NCBI GenBank assembly: GCA_963969365.1
Contig: OZ017759.1
Location: 186,001 to 250,000 of the forward strand
From: Asterochloris sp. CNOR1
Lineage: Eukaryota > Chlorophyta > Trebouxiophyceae > Trebouxiales > Trebouxiaceae
DNA: 64,000 nucleotides
Reading direction: 5' to 3'
Made by a program: the position numbers and the translations under genes. A model generated the notes under the pieces. That model worked only from the letters and a program-made list of their open reading frames with translations. It was not told where the DNA came from and did no database searches. Positions 49,219 to 60,830 of this stretch are shown here, in pieces (the stretch's first letter is position 1; each line of letters opens with the position of its first letter).

Positions 49219-52200
49219 TCAATGAGGCATCCAAGAAGCTGCCACCATGAGCAATCCAGGGTCGCGCATAGCAATTGCTGTCTCGCTTCTTGAGAGCGCC
49301 TGGAGCAGGCTAGCCGGCCTAGGCCATGCCTCCTCATACAAGCTAGGGGCTGTTCTTGAGCTGATGTCAGCCTCCAACACCGCTGGGCCTTTCTGCTGGT
49401 GGTGCCACGTGAAGCTGGCCATGAGGAGGCTGCTGGAGATCTCATGTAGAGAGGTCGGCCTCCCAATGCCATGAAACACCAGGGACTGCAGCGGCAGCAG
49501 GGCCACCAGGCAGGTTTGCAAGCCTGCCGCCTGGTGCTGCCCCAGCTGGGCAGCCTGGATGCTTGGGATGCCATCACCTACAGCAGCTGCCTCGCCCAGC
49601 TGCTGCGTGTGCTGGGCATGCTCTGAAAGCAGCAGCAGCAGCTGGGCGATGCCGCCCTCCGGCAGGCGGGCCTGCAGGTGCAGCACCAGGTCCAGCAGCC
49701 GCTGCCAGGCATGGTTGGTGATCTCTGCCTTGTGCTGCAGGTGCAGTGACTTGAGCTGCTCCAGGGTGGGCATGGCCAAGCCCATCAGCTCCTGCAGCCA
49801 GCAGACAGACTGCTTTCGGATCAGGCCATCCTGGGTGCTCAAGTCTGAGGTGCGTGGCTCAGGCGGCCCACGAAGATGCATACAGCACTCGCCAAAAAGC
49901 AGCGGGTACAACAGTGTGCGCTCACGGGTGGCAAAGCTGCTGAAGGACTGCTGCTCAAGGCCAAAGCAGCAGCCCATGCAAGACAATGCCCAAGATCACC
50001 TTCAGCTCGTCCTCGGATGGAGGAGTCAGCGTGGTTGGCAGCACAACGGCCTGCCGCTGCCTGACGGGGACCTGCCCGTGCGGCAGGAAGCACTCCCTCA
50101 GCACAGACGCGGCTGCTGACTGCAGGTGCTCAGCAATTCCCAACAGGTTCTGCCTCAGCAGTGTGATGCTGTCCTGCCAGCGGTCCCTCAGGGAGTGCAG
50201 CCCGTCTCCATCTGAGATTTCGAGAACCACTTGCGCTAGCTGCCCTGGGGCAAGAGGAGCGACCTGTCTCTCCAGAGCTGTGCGCAGCACTGCAGGGAAG
50301 GCCCCTGGAGAGAGCTGCTCCCACAGGATCGCATGCTTGTGCATGATGGCCGCCTCGGCCACAGCCTGGAAGCTGTTGGCGCGTGTCTGTCCCTGCAGCC
50401 CTGCCACCAGCTGCAGCTGCAGCAGCAGGGGGCTGCTGCTGTGGTGGTGGCTGCAGGCCAGCAGCCGCAGCAGCGTCAGCGCGGGCCTCAGGTGAGCAGC
50501 TGGCAGCTGCCACTCCCTCAGGGCCAGGGTCACGGCATCCAGCACCAAACTCATGATGCTGGTCAGGGCGTCCTGCACGACAGAGGACAGAAACATTCGT
50601 CAGCTGCAGTCTGGCGATCCAGAGGGCTTGTCGCCGGGACAGGGCAGGCCTAGCCAGCCTGAGGCACTCAAGCATGCAGCCACAATCCTATGACAACTGA
50701 GAGGTGGACCAGATTGGATGCATCTTGGCCATAGCCAAGCAGTGGTCTCTCAGCTGCCCTCAAGGAGCGCTTGTCTGTGTCAGACGTTTTGGGCGTCCAC
50801 ACTGCAACCTCTGCTAGGCAGCTCACCAGGGGGTCTTTAGTCGTCTCTTTGCTGTCTTCCTGGGGCGTGTCCTGCAGCAAGCAAGTCCTTGCTCAGCAAC
50901 AACCTGCTCAGGCGTGCGGTGCTGACTCTGATGACAGGAGCGTGACTCTCACTTCTGTGATCCATGCCGCATGCCTAGCCAGATGCCCAGCCACCGCTGT
51001 GCACGAGGTGCACACTGATGCAGCTCATGCCACAGCATTGCAGAGTTGTCTTGTGAGGCCGACACATGACAAGGGCCACAGCCCTGCAGAGGCTGTCCTA
51101 TGTTAATGCTCACCCGGCTGCCGTTGACCGTCGCCAGCCACTCCTCAAACAGGGCAGCATGCTGGCCCAGCCATGCGCTGAATGCCAGACCCGCCCAGGT
51201 GGGGGGCTGCCCTGCAAACTTCTGGCGCACCCGGCCCCAGGCCTCTTCTGCCGTCATGGGCAGCGGCGGGCCCTGCTGCTGCTGCGGCTGCGGCTGTGGG
51301 GCATGGACTGGCTCAGGCGCGCACTCAGTCCCGCTCTGACCCTGCAGCAGCGCAGTCTGCACGCTGTGAGCTGCTTGCCAACTGTCTGCATGCTGGACAT
51401 GGACATGGTGTCCTTTGCAACTAATAGCTGCGCCCTTCAGGAAGGCAGCAAGATGCAATACAGCGGCCTCGCCTCAAGCTGGGCTTGGCAGCTGCCCTGC
51501 AGCAAAGGCAGAGCAAAGCAGAGACTGAGTCTGCAGCCACCTGTCATCCCTAGCGGCCAGCAATGAGAACACTGGAGTCCAGTCACATCTAAAGAATCAG
51601 TGCTGGAGCCCACCATTGGTGCCGGCAGTGGTTTGTCAAGGCACAATCAGGCACTCGCTGCAGTGTCTCTGCCCAGCAAACCTCACTGGCAGCATGTTCA
51701 CCTGCCCAGCGTGAGGCAACCCAGCTCCGGTGTGGCTGCCCATGGCCACAGGGTGCATGACTTCAGCAGCGCCCTGGTGCAGCTGTGGGTGCTGCTGAGG
51801 GGACCCAAAGCCCTGCGCTCCAGCCTGAGAGGTCACTGCCCCTCTTTGGCCCTGCAGCACAGCACTTCCCAGACGTGAGCAGTCTGCGAGTCCTCAGGGT
51901 TGCGAGTCTGGGGTGCAGCAGTGGCCTGCATGCCCTCTGTGATGTGCTCAACGTACAGGCCTGCATCAGGAGGCCAGCAGCCAGGTGCACCCACACTGGG
52001 TACAATGGGGCACAGGCAGAGCAGCCAAGAATGTCACTGGCGCGCTGCAGCAGGCACAGCAGCCTTTCCCGTCTGGTGACTCATCAGTGCTGTTCATGAC
52101 AGTCGTACAGCATGCTGGGCACCATGCTCACCTCTCCAGCAACCAAGTCAGCAACAGCCGCCACAGCATCCTCTCTCTCCTGCATCTCCCTCAGCAAGGG

Positions 52201-52257
52201 ACTCACGGATGCGGCGGATTCACTTCCACCGCGGAAGATGTTGTCCACAGCGCCAAC
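49219..52257 (-). CDS. Unidentified gene, Gln/His-rich region plus helical C-terminal region (best-preserved copy)
   Basis: Minus-strand exons with phase-0 ends: 52257-52132 (VDNIFRGGSESAASVSPLLR), 51851-51702 (QQHPQLHQGAAEVMHPVAMG), 51341-51114 (QPQPQQQQGPP then EEAWGRVRQKFAGQPPTWAG, FEEWLATVNGSR), 50871-50827 (15 codons), 50572-50000 (191 codons; LPAAHLRPALTLLRLLA, LRDRWQDSITLLRQNLLGIA), a 49-base intron, then 49950-49219 (243 codons and stop; TLEQLKSLHLQHKAEITNHA). The product is Leu/Ala-rich and looks helical, perhaps a HEAT-like or adaptor fold; I could not assign it. Further Gln/Pro/Gly-rich exons probably lie upstream (52760-54870). Its stop lies 150 bases from the end of the kinase gene, tail to tail. 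Conservation of sequence and exon structure with the left-arm copies supports a real gene. Confidence 0.55.
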
Positions 52258-52759
52258 CTGCGGCGCACCAGATGTCTGATGGGCTGAGTCAGGAGCACGG
52301 CAGGCCACATCCACACTGCCCATGCTGAGAATGCGACAGACTCATCAGCAGCAAGCAGTGGCATGAGCAGCAGGCATCAACAGCCATGCATGGCTACACA
52401 AACAGGGCCCTGGAAGCCACCAACACCGCAAGTGTCAAGACTGGAGCCCCCATGGGTGTAGCTTGGCTGTACAGGCAAACGCAAGCGCTCCCTGCTGTGT
52501 ATGTTCTCAGCAGACCTCGCTGGCAGCACATTCACCTGCCCAGCGCTGCTGAGGGTGCCCCAAGCCCTGCACAGCATCCTGAGAGGTCACTGCCCCTCTG
52601 TGCCCTTGCAGCAAAGCGTTTCTCAGAGGTGCCAGTCCTCAGGGTGGGTCAGCCCTGCAGCCGCTGGTCACACCCGCGTCCTCCCCTGTGCAGTCCCAAA
52701 CCCCCTGTACTCCCTTCTCACCGGCGGCTGTGGCACAGGCCTGTCAACCGCGCTCAGAG

Positions 52760-54870
52760 GCACCTGGGTAGGGCCAGGCGCTGGTGGGAGACTCCTGGAG
52801 CTCCTCCGGAGCTTGGCGGGCGGGCTGGCTGGGGCCCTGGGGGCTCCTCTGGGGACCCTGCAGCAAGCAACAGGCCACATGTCAGGCTGGAAAAAAACCA
52901 TGTGGATGGGCAGAGACTAGGCTGAAGGAACCACATCGTCGTGTTGTGGCTTGCTTCAGGCTGCTCAGGCTGAAGCTTGACAAAGTCGCAACACACGGGC
53001 TGTTGCCAGGCAGCCGGGTGCCGCTCCACTCACCTGCCCAGGAGCCTGCCTGCCAGCGTGTCCACTGCTGCCCAGCCCCCCATCATGCCTCTCGGCAACC
53101 CCTCTGCCCTGGCCTGCCAGCTGCATGGTGACAGGCTGTGGCTGCAGCGGCTGGTGGGCCCCCTGCCGCTGCTCCAGGAAGGCCCTCCCGGGCCCATGGC
53201 TGTCGCCAGCCTGTGGCGCCATGGCCCCCTGAAGCGCCTGGCTGCCGCCCTGCAGGCCCTGCGCCTGCCCTGCTCCCACAGGGACTGCCTGCTGGGGCGG
53301 CACCAGCCCCTGCACGGGCCCTGCCCCGCGCTGGCCCCCCTGCGGCAGCACCGTCTTCACTGGTAAAAGGGGATGGCTGGGGTCAGCACACCAAGTGAGG
53401 TGAGTCTTGCAGCGCTGTTGCAGCCAAATCCATGATGCAGCATGTACAACCTTCTGCAGTTGCTGCCCACGAGACTGTGTCAGACGCTGCAGTAAATTGT
53501 CCAGGTTGGGAGACAGCGTCACAACTCACTAACAGGCAGGAAAACATGCATCTCCCTGGCTAGCATGGCCTTGAGGTAGGCGTCACCTGCAACGCAACAG
53601 GCCGAGAGCTGGGCGGCCACTGCAGGGCTGTGGGCAGACTGCAGCACTGGGCACCTGGGCAACCTCATGCCATGGACAGCATGAGCTGTCCAGCAGGCTT
53701 GACAGTCACAGACTGGTGCAGCAGCATGTTCTTCTCCTGTACCCACTGAAGGAATGGGATGCCTGTGTGCATGACAGGCTCGCTGAGCACCCGCTTGGCT
53801 GGCAACCCACTCACGCTAGCTGTCGGAGCACCATTGCGCTCCCTGGGGCCACCAGCCCTGGGGCCATCCCCAGCCCTGGCGCCCCCACCATGCCAGCCGG
53901 GCGCCAGAGGGGTGACCAGCGCTTCCAGCGGCTGCTCCTGCGGCGCCGGCCCGGTGGCTGCGCCAGCAGAGCCCTGCAGATTGGGGCTCCAGCCAGGCGC
54001 GGAAGGGGTGATGGCGACTGCCGGCGGCCGCTGCGACGCCGCCCCGGCGGCCGCTCCTGATGAGCCCTGCACATCGAGGCAGGCAGCACACCTGACCTGC
54101 TGTAAACCCTCAGGATGGTGCCCTGTACTCTCACAGTGCAGCAGCGGGTCCTGTGCAGTGTGTTCCAGCCGAAGTGGGGTGGACTAGACTGAAGCTTGGC
54201 TATGCAGGAAGGAGTCATCTCAGAGGCGGTCCATGTATGCGCTGGGGTCTGCAATATGTCCAGCCAGCCTAAGGTGCAAAGGCGGGCCAAGGGCATTCTG
54301 CAGAGTTCGACAATCTGTGAGCTGCAGATGGCAGCAGCGCAAGGCAACAGGTCGACGCCAACCTGCTGGCCACCCTGACACATGTGCCTGACGCATAGTG
54401 CCTCCCCTCTGCACAACATTTGGCACCCAGCCGCTGCCAAAGCTCTCACAGGCAGCAAAGGAGGCATGCAACACACAGCAGGGGCGCATGAAGACCCAGG
54501 CATAACCATGTGTTAGCCTCTTAACAACACCACCGACAGCAGAAGAGCTTGGCTGTCGAGGCTGACCTGCGCCTGCTGTCCCTGTGCGGTCTCATGGCCT
54601 CCAGCGCCGCGCCCTCCACTGGCCTCCTGGCCACTGCCACGCCCTTGCTGGACCCTGCCGCGTCCACGCCCAGCCCGGCCACCCCTGCCACGGCCAGGCT
54701 GATCGGGCCTTGTGCTGGTGATCAGGAGGACTTGACGTCCTCCTGGGCCAGCAGAGGGCACACCCTGCAGATGCAAAAGCAGTTTGTGATGCTTTATAAG
54801 GAGTTGGGGCAAGGTTGCATCCCACAGGGCCTGCCAGCTGTGAGCTGCAGGAGGCACCCACATCCTGGCA
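52760..54870 (-). CDS. Probable Gln/Gly/Pro- and RG-rich exons, possible 5' part of the helical gene
   Basis: Minus-strand candidates flanked by CAG and GTG(A/C) sites: about 52865-52770 (Pro/Gln/Ser-rich), 53361-53029 (Gln/Gly/Pro-rich, GAGQAQGLQGGSQALQGAM), 54066-53740 (Ala/Gly/Pro-rich, QPLEALVTPLAPGWHGGG) and 54770-54545 (RG-rich, GRGRGGRAGRGRGR). All lack hydrophobic core character and would form a disordered, possibly RNA-binding stretch. Linkage to the downstream helical exons is inferred only from strand and position. Low complexity makes the exon limits unreliable, and plus-strand frames over the same bases are also open because of the composition. Confidence 0.35.
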
Positions 54871-55705
54871 GCTTATGGTGCAGGGCAGGGACACTGCAGG
54901 ATGTCACCAGTCATGAGCTGCTAAAGGCACAACAGCCCAGGTGTGAGCTGCAGAAGGCAGACGGGTCTTGAGAGCTAGTGGTGCAGGGCAGGAACACTGC
55001 AGGATGTCACCACTCATGAGCCGCAACATGCACAATAGCCCAGGTGTGAGCTGCAGGAGGCAGACGGGTCTTGAGAGCTAGTGGTGCAGGCAAAGATCCT
55101 GCAGTTCGTCACCACTGCTGCAAAATGCACAATAGCCCCGGAGCCAGCTGCAGGAGGCTACCACATCCTGGCAGCTTTCGGTGCAGCCAGGGATCCTGCA
55201 GGATGTCACCAGTCATGAGCTGCAACATGCACAATAGCCCAGGTGTGAGCTTCACAAGGCAAACAAGACTTGAGAGCTTGTGGTGCAGGCAAGGATCTTG
55301 CGAGATGTCGCCAGTCATGAGTTGCAACATGTACAATAGCCCAGTTGTGAGCTGCAGAAGGCAGACAAGTCTTGAGAGCTTGTGGTGCGGGCAGTGATCC
55401 TGCAGGATGTCACCAGCCATGAGCTGCAAAATGCACAGCAGCCCAGGTGTGAGCTGCAGAAGGCAGACGTGTCTTGAGAGCTTGTGGTGCGGGCAGTCCT
55501 CATGCAGGGATGTCACCTGCTATGAGCTGCAAAATGCTCAATAGCCCAGCTGTGAGGTGCAGGAGGCTACCACAGCCTGGCAGCTTTCGGTGCAGCCAGG
55601 GATCCTGCAGGAATTGACCAGTCATGAGCTGCAAAATGCGCAATAGCCCAGCTGTGAGCTGCAGAAGGCAAACGGGTGTTGAGAGCTAGTGGTGTAGGCA
55701 GTCAT
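54860..55705. repeat. Minisatellite, about 102-base unit, eight or more copies
   Basis: Each unit carries CTGCAGGATGTCACCAGTCA or a close variant, then ATGAGCTGC, AATAGCCCAG, GTGAGCTGCAG and GGTGCAGGCA. Two unit subtypes alternate: one has GACGGGTCTTGAGAGCT, the other CTACCACATCCTGGCAGCTT. Related half-units occur singly at about 56485-56590 and 56940-57070, inside the neighbouring triplicated unit. Confidence 0.85.
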
Positions 55706-55949
55706 GAGCTTGGGACAACAAAGCTGAACTGCCTTTCAGGGGTAATGCAACTTGCATAGCAGCATCAGGCAAAGTCTGGTGCTGCTGCTGGCAAAGCCCA
55801 AGTCAGGATTTGTTGCCAGGGCGCATTCTCACGCGGCACACTTCCACCCAGCTGCAGCACCAATGCCTGAAGACAGCAGAGGCACCCTGCTTGCTGACAA
55901 CGTAACAAATTTGTTCTGCACACCACCAAGTATGTGGCTCAACCCCTGG

Positions 55950-56165
55950 TGCGCCAGACATGCAGGCTATCAAGGCTCACCTGCACCCCCTGGACGGTGC
56001 CGCGTCGCCCCCCAGGCGGGTGGTGGCTGCTGCTGCCCCTCCCGGCGCGTCCAGGCTCCCCCTGGTTGCCCCTCCGGCCACGCCCCCGCGACACAACCTG
56101 CCATGGCTCCTCCTGCTGCTGCTGAGGCTGGGCCGCCTCTGGGATGCTAGGCTCCTGCAGATGCA
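55950..56165 (-). CDS. RG/Gln-rich exon candidate, relative of the RG-rich exon at 54.55-54.77 kb
   Basis: Read on the minus strand it encodes AAQPQQQQEEPWQ, then a basic Gly/Arg-rich run (SRGRGRRG) ending VQGVQVSLDSL; the RG-rich exon near 54.6 kb ends similarly (QQAQVSLDSQ). The left-arm counterpart is the Gln-rich stretch near 27.66-27.75 kb. The three look like members of one exon family. Function unknown; an RG-rich stretch would be compatible with RNA binding. Confidence 0.35.
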
Positions 56166-56179
56166 GGCAAAGTCCTCTT

Positions 56180-57420
56180 AGTGCACAGAGGGTGAGGCAA
56201 TGCCTGCTTCCTTTCTTCAGAGGCCTTTAAAAGTGCACCACAGCGCGTCTGCAGGGCAAACCCAGAAAGGATGCCATCAGGTGTACCATCAAGAAATGTG
56301 GAGTACGGCTGTACACGTTGGCGCAAGGCCCAGCTGCAGTTGGGGCAGCTGAGCTACATGGGGGCAAACCAACCCTGAGGGTTGTCACATGGGCCAGCAT
56401 GTTGCCTCTGACCTGCAGGTGGGCCAAGCCCAACTCCTGCTGGCGTTGCACAGACATGCAATATGTGTTGATATGTTTCACCACTCATGAGCTGGAGATT
56501 GCACAACAGCCCAGGTGTGAGCTGCAGAAGGCAAACGAGCCTTGAATGCTTGTGGTGCTGGCAGGTATCCTGCAGGCTGTCACCTCTCATGAGGTCGAGA
56601 GCACAGAGGGGTGAGGCAATGCCTGCCTTCCTTCTTCAGAGGCCTCTGAAGGTGCACCACAGTGCCTCTGCAGGGCAAATTGAGGAAGGATGCCATAAAG
56701 TGTGCTGCTGAGAGACTCTAGAGTATGGCTATACATGTTAGCAGAAGGCCCAGTTGCAGTTGGGGCCGCCCATCTGCACAGGGGCAGGCCAGCTCTTAGG
56801 GTCAACATGTGGGCCAACAAGTTGCCTCTGACCCTGCAGGCAGGTCAAGCCCAACTCTTGCTGGTCCTGCTGGTGTTGCACAGACATGCCAATTTGCTTG
56901 TTTTGCACGCGTCTGCTGTAGAACCAGCTAAGGGCAGCTTGTGGTGCATGGCAGGCATCCTGCAGGGTGTCACCACTCATGAGCTGAAAATTGCATAACA
57001 GCCCAGGTGTGAGCTGCAGAAGACTTGAATGCTTGTGGTGCAGGCAACTATCCTGCAGGATGTCACCAATCATGAGCTTGAGAGCACAAAGGGGTGAGGT
57101 AAAGCCTGCTTTTGTTCTTCAGAGGCCTCTAGAGGTGCACCACAGTGCCTCTGCAGGGCAAAGTCAGGAAGGATGCCATCAAGTGTACTACAAAGAGACT
57201 GTGATGTACGGCTGTACTTGTTGGCGGAAGGCGCAGCCGCAGTTGGGGCAGCCAACCTGCATGGGGGCAGGCCAGCTTTCAGGGTCATCATGTGGGCCAA
57301 CATGTTGCCTCTGACCCTGCAGGCGGAGCAAGCCCACCTCTTGCTGGTCTTGCACAGACATGCAGATGCCTGATTGGCGGAGGTACCAAAGAGACAGCTG
57401 AAGGCTACGCTTAGGCTTGG
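56180..57420. repeat. Three tandem copies of a 340-485-base unit carrying a zinc-ribbon-like exon
   Basis: Units begin near 56180, 56596 and 57081, each with AGAGCACA(G/A)(A/G)GGG, a CTTCAGAGGCCT block, GTGCACCACAG, CTCTGCAGGGCAAA, and then a minus-strand stretch containing a CPNC-like motif (SCPNCSWAL, GGPNCNWAFC, GCPNCGCAF from the first to the third). The third unit continues into unique sequence on the minus strand and has the longest open frame; the first has a stop before the motif. Confidence 0.7.
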
Positions 57421-57595
57421 TCATGGTCTGACAGTGGAAGGATAGAGATGCTGACCTGTACATGCGCCTCAGGTTGGCCTTTAGATTGCGCCATGAGTGC
57501 AAAGCCTGCAGGTGCGCGTAAAGACACAGGTCAGGTACATGCTTCAAAAGTTGCATGAGGTGGCCAGTCTTGGCGTGCAAAGGCCACTTCTGAAC
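57081..57595 (-). CDS. Probable exon(s) of an unidentified gene with a CPNC motif
   Basis: An open minus-strand frame encodes HAKTGHLMQLLKHVPDLCLY, HSWRNLKANLRRMYR, then SVQDQQEVGLLRLQGQRQHV, HDDPESWPAPMQ and GCPNCGCAFRQQ. The left arm (26950-27330, +) preserves the same order of conserved stretches, so selection probably acted on this reading at some time. A lone C-x2-C is not enough for a zinc site by itself, so a partner pair would have to lie in another exon. It may be the 5' end of the long disordered/helical gene that continues leftward, but this is not proven. Confidence 0.4.
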
Positions 57596-57698
57596 TACAG
57601 TTATTCCCCCTGCTGCAGCATCAGAGCTAAATCAAGCTTAAAGCCTCTCTGACACAAGCAGAACCATGCAGTATGGCTGAAATAGTGCCAGTGCTAGC

Positions 57699-57806
57699 AA
57701 GGACCTGTCTTTCGCCGACCTTCACACATCTTGCTTTGGTGAGACTGGCAGCACTGGCAGTCTCACCACAGCAAGATGTGTGAAGGCCCCGGGAAGGCAG
57801 GTCCTT
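57699..57806. ncRNA. Near-palindromic 108-base hairpin (small-RNA precursor-like or foldback element)
   Basis: Bases 57699-57751 and 57754-57806 are reverse complements at most positions: both ends pair through AAGGACCTG, the middle through CCTTCACACATCTTGCT, and the top through TGGTGAGACTG, with a small internal loop near 57709-57719 and a short terminal loop. Such a stem of about 50 pairs resembles a microRNA-type precursor, and also a short foldback (MITE-like) element. No reading frame uses it. Confidence 0.55.
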
Positions 57807-58639
57807 GGAAGACTCCTAGGACCTGAAAGTAGGGAGGGAAAGGTGTCAAGGGCAGGCTCACGCCTCTGGCAGTGTTTAGTGAGGTACAGACCTGCCTAGA
57901 ACCTGCGCCTCAGTATTGTGGCGAGGCACAGCAGTGCTAGGCACCTGTGCACACCAGCATAGCATGACGCCACAGCTCCTTACTGAGGTGATGCTTAAGC
58001 AGGCCTTGTGTGCATGTACAGGCAGCCCTGTTGGTGTGGAAGACAAGGACAGGAAGCCACAGGATCAGCTGAAATTGCCAATCAGTCTGCTGAATTTGCA
58101 AGGCACCACAGTTGGCCAACAGCTGCTCGATCTGGCTTGTCTAGGGGTCGAAGCACCTCCTTGACCAGTTTGATCAAAGCTGGTATATGCATGAGAGATG
58201 GTAACAGGATGCAGGCAGGGGGGCTTGCCTGAGGCTAGCTCGATTCAGGTTGATCAGCAGGCTCCAGGCAGAGGGACTCAAGGCTGCTGGAGATGAGGTC
58301 CAGATTGTGACACTCAATAGATCAGGCCAAATTCATGGGTCAAAATATGAAAGTCAAATGTGAAGTCAGGCCAAGCAATACAGCCTGCTTGACCAACCAG
58401 AAGGGGCTGAGCTCTGAGGGGTGAAGACAAGGCTGCTGCTGCTTGGCGCTCCAGCTGACCAAGAAAAGCATTGCTAAGCAGCCAGGGCAAGTCTGCAGAG
58501 TGCAGAAGCTGGCCGGCGAAGGGGCTTCGTGCCCATGAGGACATGAAGCACACAGTGTGGAGCGAGGCACAGCTGAGGTGCGCGCTGAGATGAATCAGCC
58601 CTGCATTGGCTGGACAGCAGGCAATAGAGGCCTCCACAA

Positions 58640-59085
58640 AGCATGGCAGGCTGCTCAGGGGATGGGCTTGACCAGGAGGCTCATGTATCTCGTGGGCTTG
58701 TAGGGGAGGGGTGCAGGGCTGCATTGGTCTGTTGATGAGTCTGGCTACAGGGAGAAGCATAGCAGGCTGCCCAGGAGATGGGCTTGGCCAGGAAGCTCAT
58801 GTCATTTGTGCGCTTTCAGTGGAGGGGTGCAGGGCTGCATTGGTCTATCCATGAGTCTGGCTGCAGGGAGAAGCATGGCAGGCTGCTCGGGAGGCGTGCT
58901 TGGCCAGGAAGGTCATGTGTCCTGTGGGCTTTCAGGGGAGGGGTGCAGGGCTGCATTGGGTTGTTGATGAGTCTGGCTGCAGGAAGAAGCATAGCAGGCT
59001 GCTCAGGCGATGGGCTTGGCGAGGGAGCTCATGTATCTTGCAGGCTTGGGAAGGGTCTTAGGGCTGCATTGGTCTGTTGATGAGC
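58640..59085 (-). repeat. Tandem repeat, about 116-base unit, about four copies (right-arm counterpart)
   Basis: On the plus strand each unit shows GCAGGGCTGCATTGG, TGATGAGTCTGGCTGCAGG, GAAGCAT(A/G)GCAGGCTGCTC and GGGCTTGGCCAGGA. It is the inverted counterpart of 25317-25670, with one more unit and different internal divergence. Confidence 0.8.
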
Positions 59086-59089
59086 CAGG

Positions 59090-60830
59090 CTGCAGGCCCT
59101 GAAGGCTGTAATGCGTGCAGTGGCGCTCATAGGCAGTTCAGGCAGGGAACAGACTGATGATGGCTTTGGTGGAGGTGGACATGGGCGTGGTGGATGCTTG
59201 AAAGATGACAATGCACACAATGTATCTGTTTGGACACTGAGGGAATCACCTCCGACAGGAAGATGATGGGCATGGTGGCTTTGCTTCCTGCTGGCTTCAG
59301 AAGCCAGCAGGTGTGTGTGTGAGGGCTGGCAGACAATACAAGCACTGCTGGTGAGCAGCTGACCATTTTGGCGCAACTTTGCTTGAGGGCGCCACGAGCG
59401 GGTGAGCAGCCTGCGGCAGAGGTCAGGCTGGAGGCTCAGCAGGCTGACCAGCACAACGAGGGTTGTTGTCAATCAGCGATGCATCATGCAGCACTGCAAT
59501 GGCGGCATTCAGTGGTCAAGCACAACCAGAACAGGCACTGCGTGCCGCGACACTGCGTGCATACTATTGCTGATCCAGCCCAAAGTGTGCATAGCAACCT
59601 GCTTGAAGAGAGGCTTGGTGTGCAAATTCCACTGCCATGACATCACCAGGCCTTCTGAGTGCTGCAATGGCATGTGTGGATTCATACGCCCAGCAGCATA
59701 GGTCAGCACCGCAGCCATGATTTGACAAACATAACATAACCCCATACAATTGAATAACTGCAGCAGGCATGGACCACATATTGAGCGGAAGACTGGCAGT
59801 GCAGGGCACGCTGGGCCCCTGTCAAGGCTCAGCCTGCAAATTATGGCCTGAGGAGCAGCAAGCAATGGCTCAGGGCATAGGTTTCAACAAGCTGCTGGCA
59901 TGCGTAGTGGGCATGACCCACCTGGGCAATTGCATCTCTGTCTGCAAGGACTCAGCAAGCTTCAGTGGGCCTCCAAGGGAGAACTCACGGCGGCGTCGGT
60001 CTATTGATGAGTCTGGCTGCAGGCCTCAAAGCTGAATCGCATGCAGTGCCGTCCACAGGAGCACAGCATGATGATGGCTTTGGTGGAGGTGGGCGTGATG
60101 TTGCACAAAGCATGACATGAGAACAGTATCTCTGCCTGAGCACTGAGGGATTTACCTCCAGTGGGAAGGTGAGGCGCCTGCTGACTTTGGTTGTTGCTGG
60201 CTTCAGGCACCAAGCAGATGTATGTGTGACGTCTGGCAGACAATGCAAGCACTGCTAGTGAGCAGGTGGCCGTGGATTCGGCGCAACTGCGTCTGAGGGC
60301 GCCACGAGCGGGCGAGCAGCCTGCGGCAGAGGTCAGGCTGGAGTCTCAGCAGGCCGACCAGCACAAGGAGGGTTGTTGTCAACCAGCGATGCATCATGGA
60401 GCACTGTCATGGCGGCATTCAGTGGTGTACGCACAACGAGCACAGCCACTGCGAGCCGCGACACTGCGTGCATAGTATTGCTGATCCATCCCAAAGTATG
60501 CATAGCAACCTGCTTGAAGAGAGGGCTGGTGTGCAAATTTCACTGTCTTGACAACACCAGGCCTCTGACTGCTGCCATGGCATGTGTGAATTCATACGCC
60601 CAGCAGCACAGGTCAGGCATTGCAGCCACAATCTGACAAGATACTCTGGACCCCATGCAGAGCTCTGCACTAGGTCTGGGCCACCTGATGACTGAAAGAC
60701 AGGCAGGGCAAGGCACAATCGCCCCTGTCAGGGCTCAGCCCATAAACTGGTGGTGTTGGGAGCAGCTCAAGGCACAGGCTTTGACAAGCTGCTGGCATGG
60801 ACAGTGGGCATGACCCACCTGGGCAATGGC
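59090..60830 (-). repeat. Two tandem copies (about 0.85 kb each) of element A
   Basis: 59090-59900 and 59960-60830 match each other through several blocks: GCGCCACGAGCGGG, AGCCTGCGGCAGAGGTCAGG, GGTTGTTGTCAA, CATAGCAACCTGCTTGAAGA and TGTCA(A/G)GGCTCAGCC. The left arm has one copy (24640-25170, +). The duplication therefore probably happened in this arm after the inverted duplication, or one copy was lost on the left. Confidence 0.75.

Noticed and set aside
52386-53398. Plus-strand Pro/Gly-rich open frames
   Set aside because: They mirror minus-strand Gln/Gly/Pro-rich exon candidates; the minus strand carries the CAG/GTG splice context and agrees with the downstream gene orientation.
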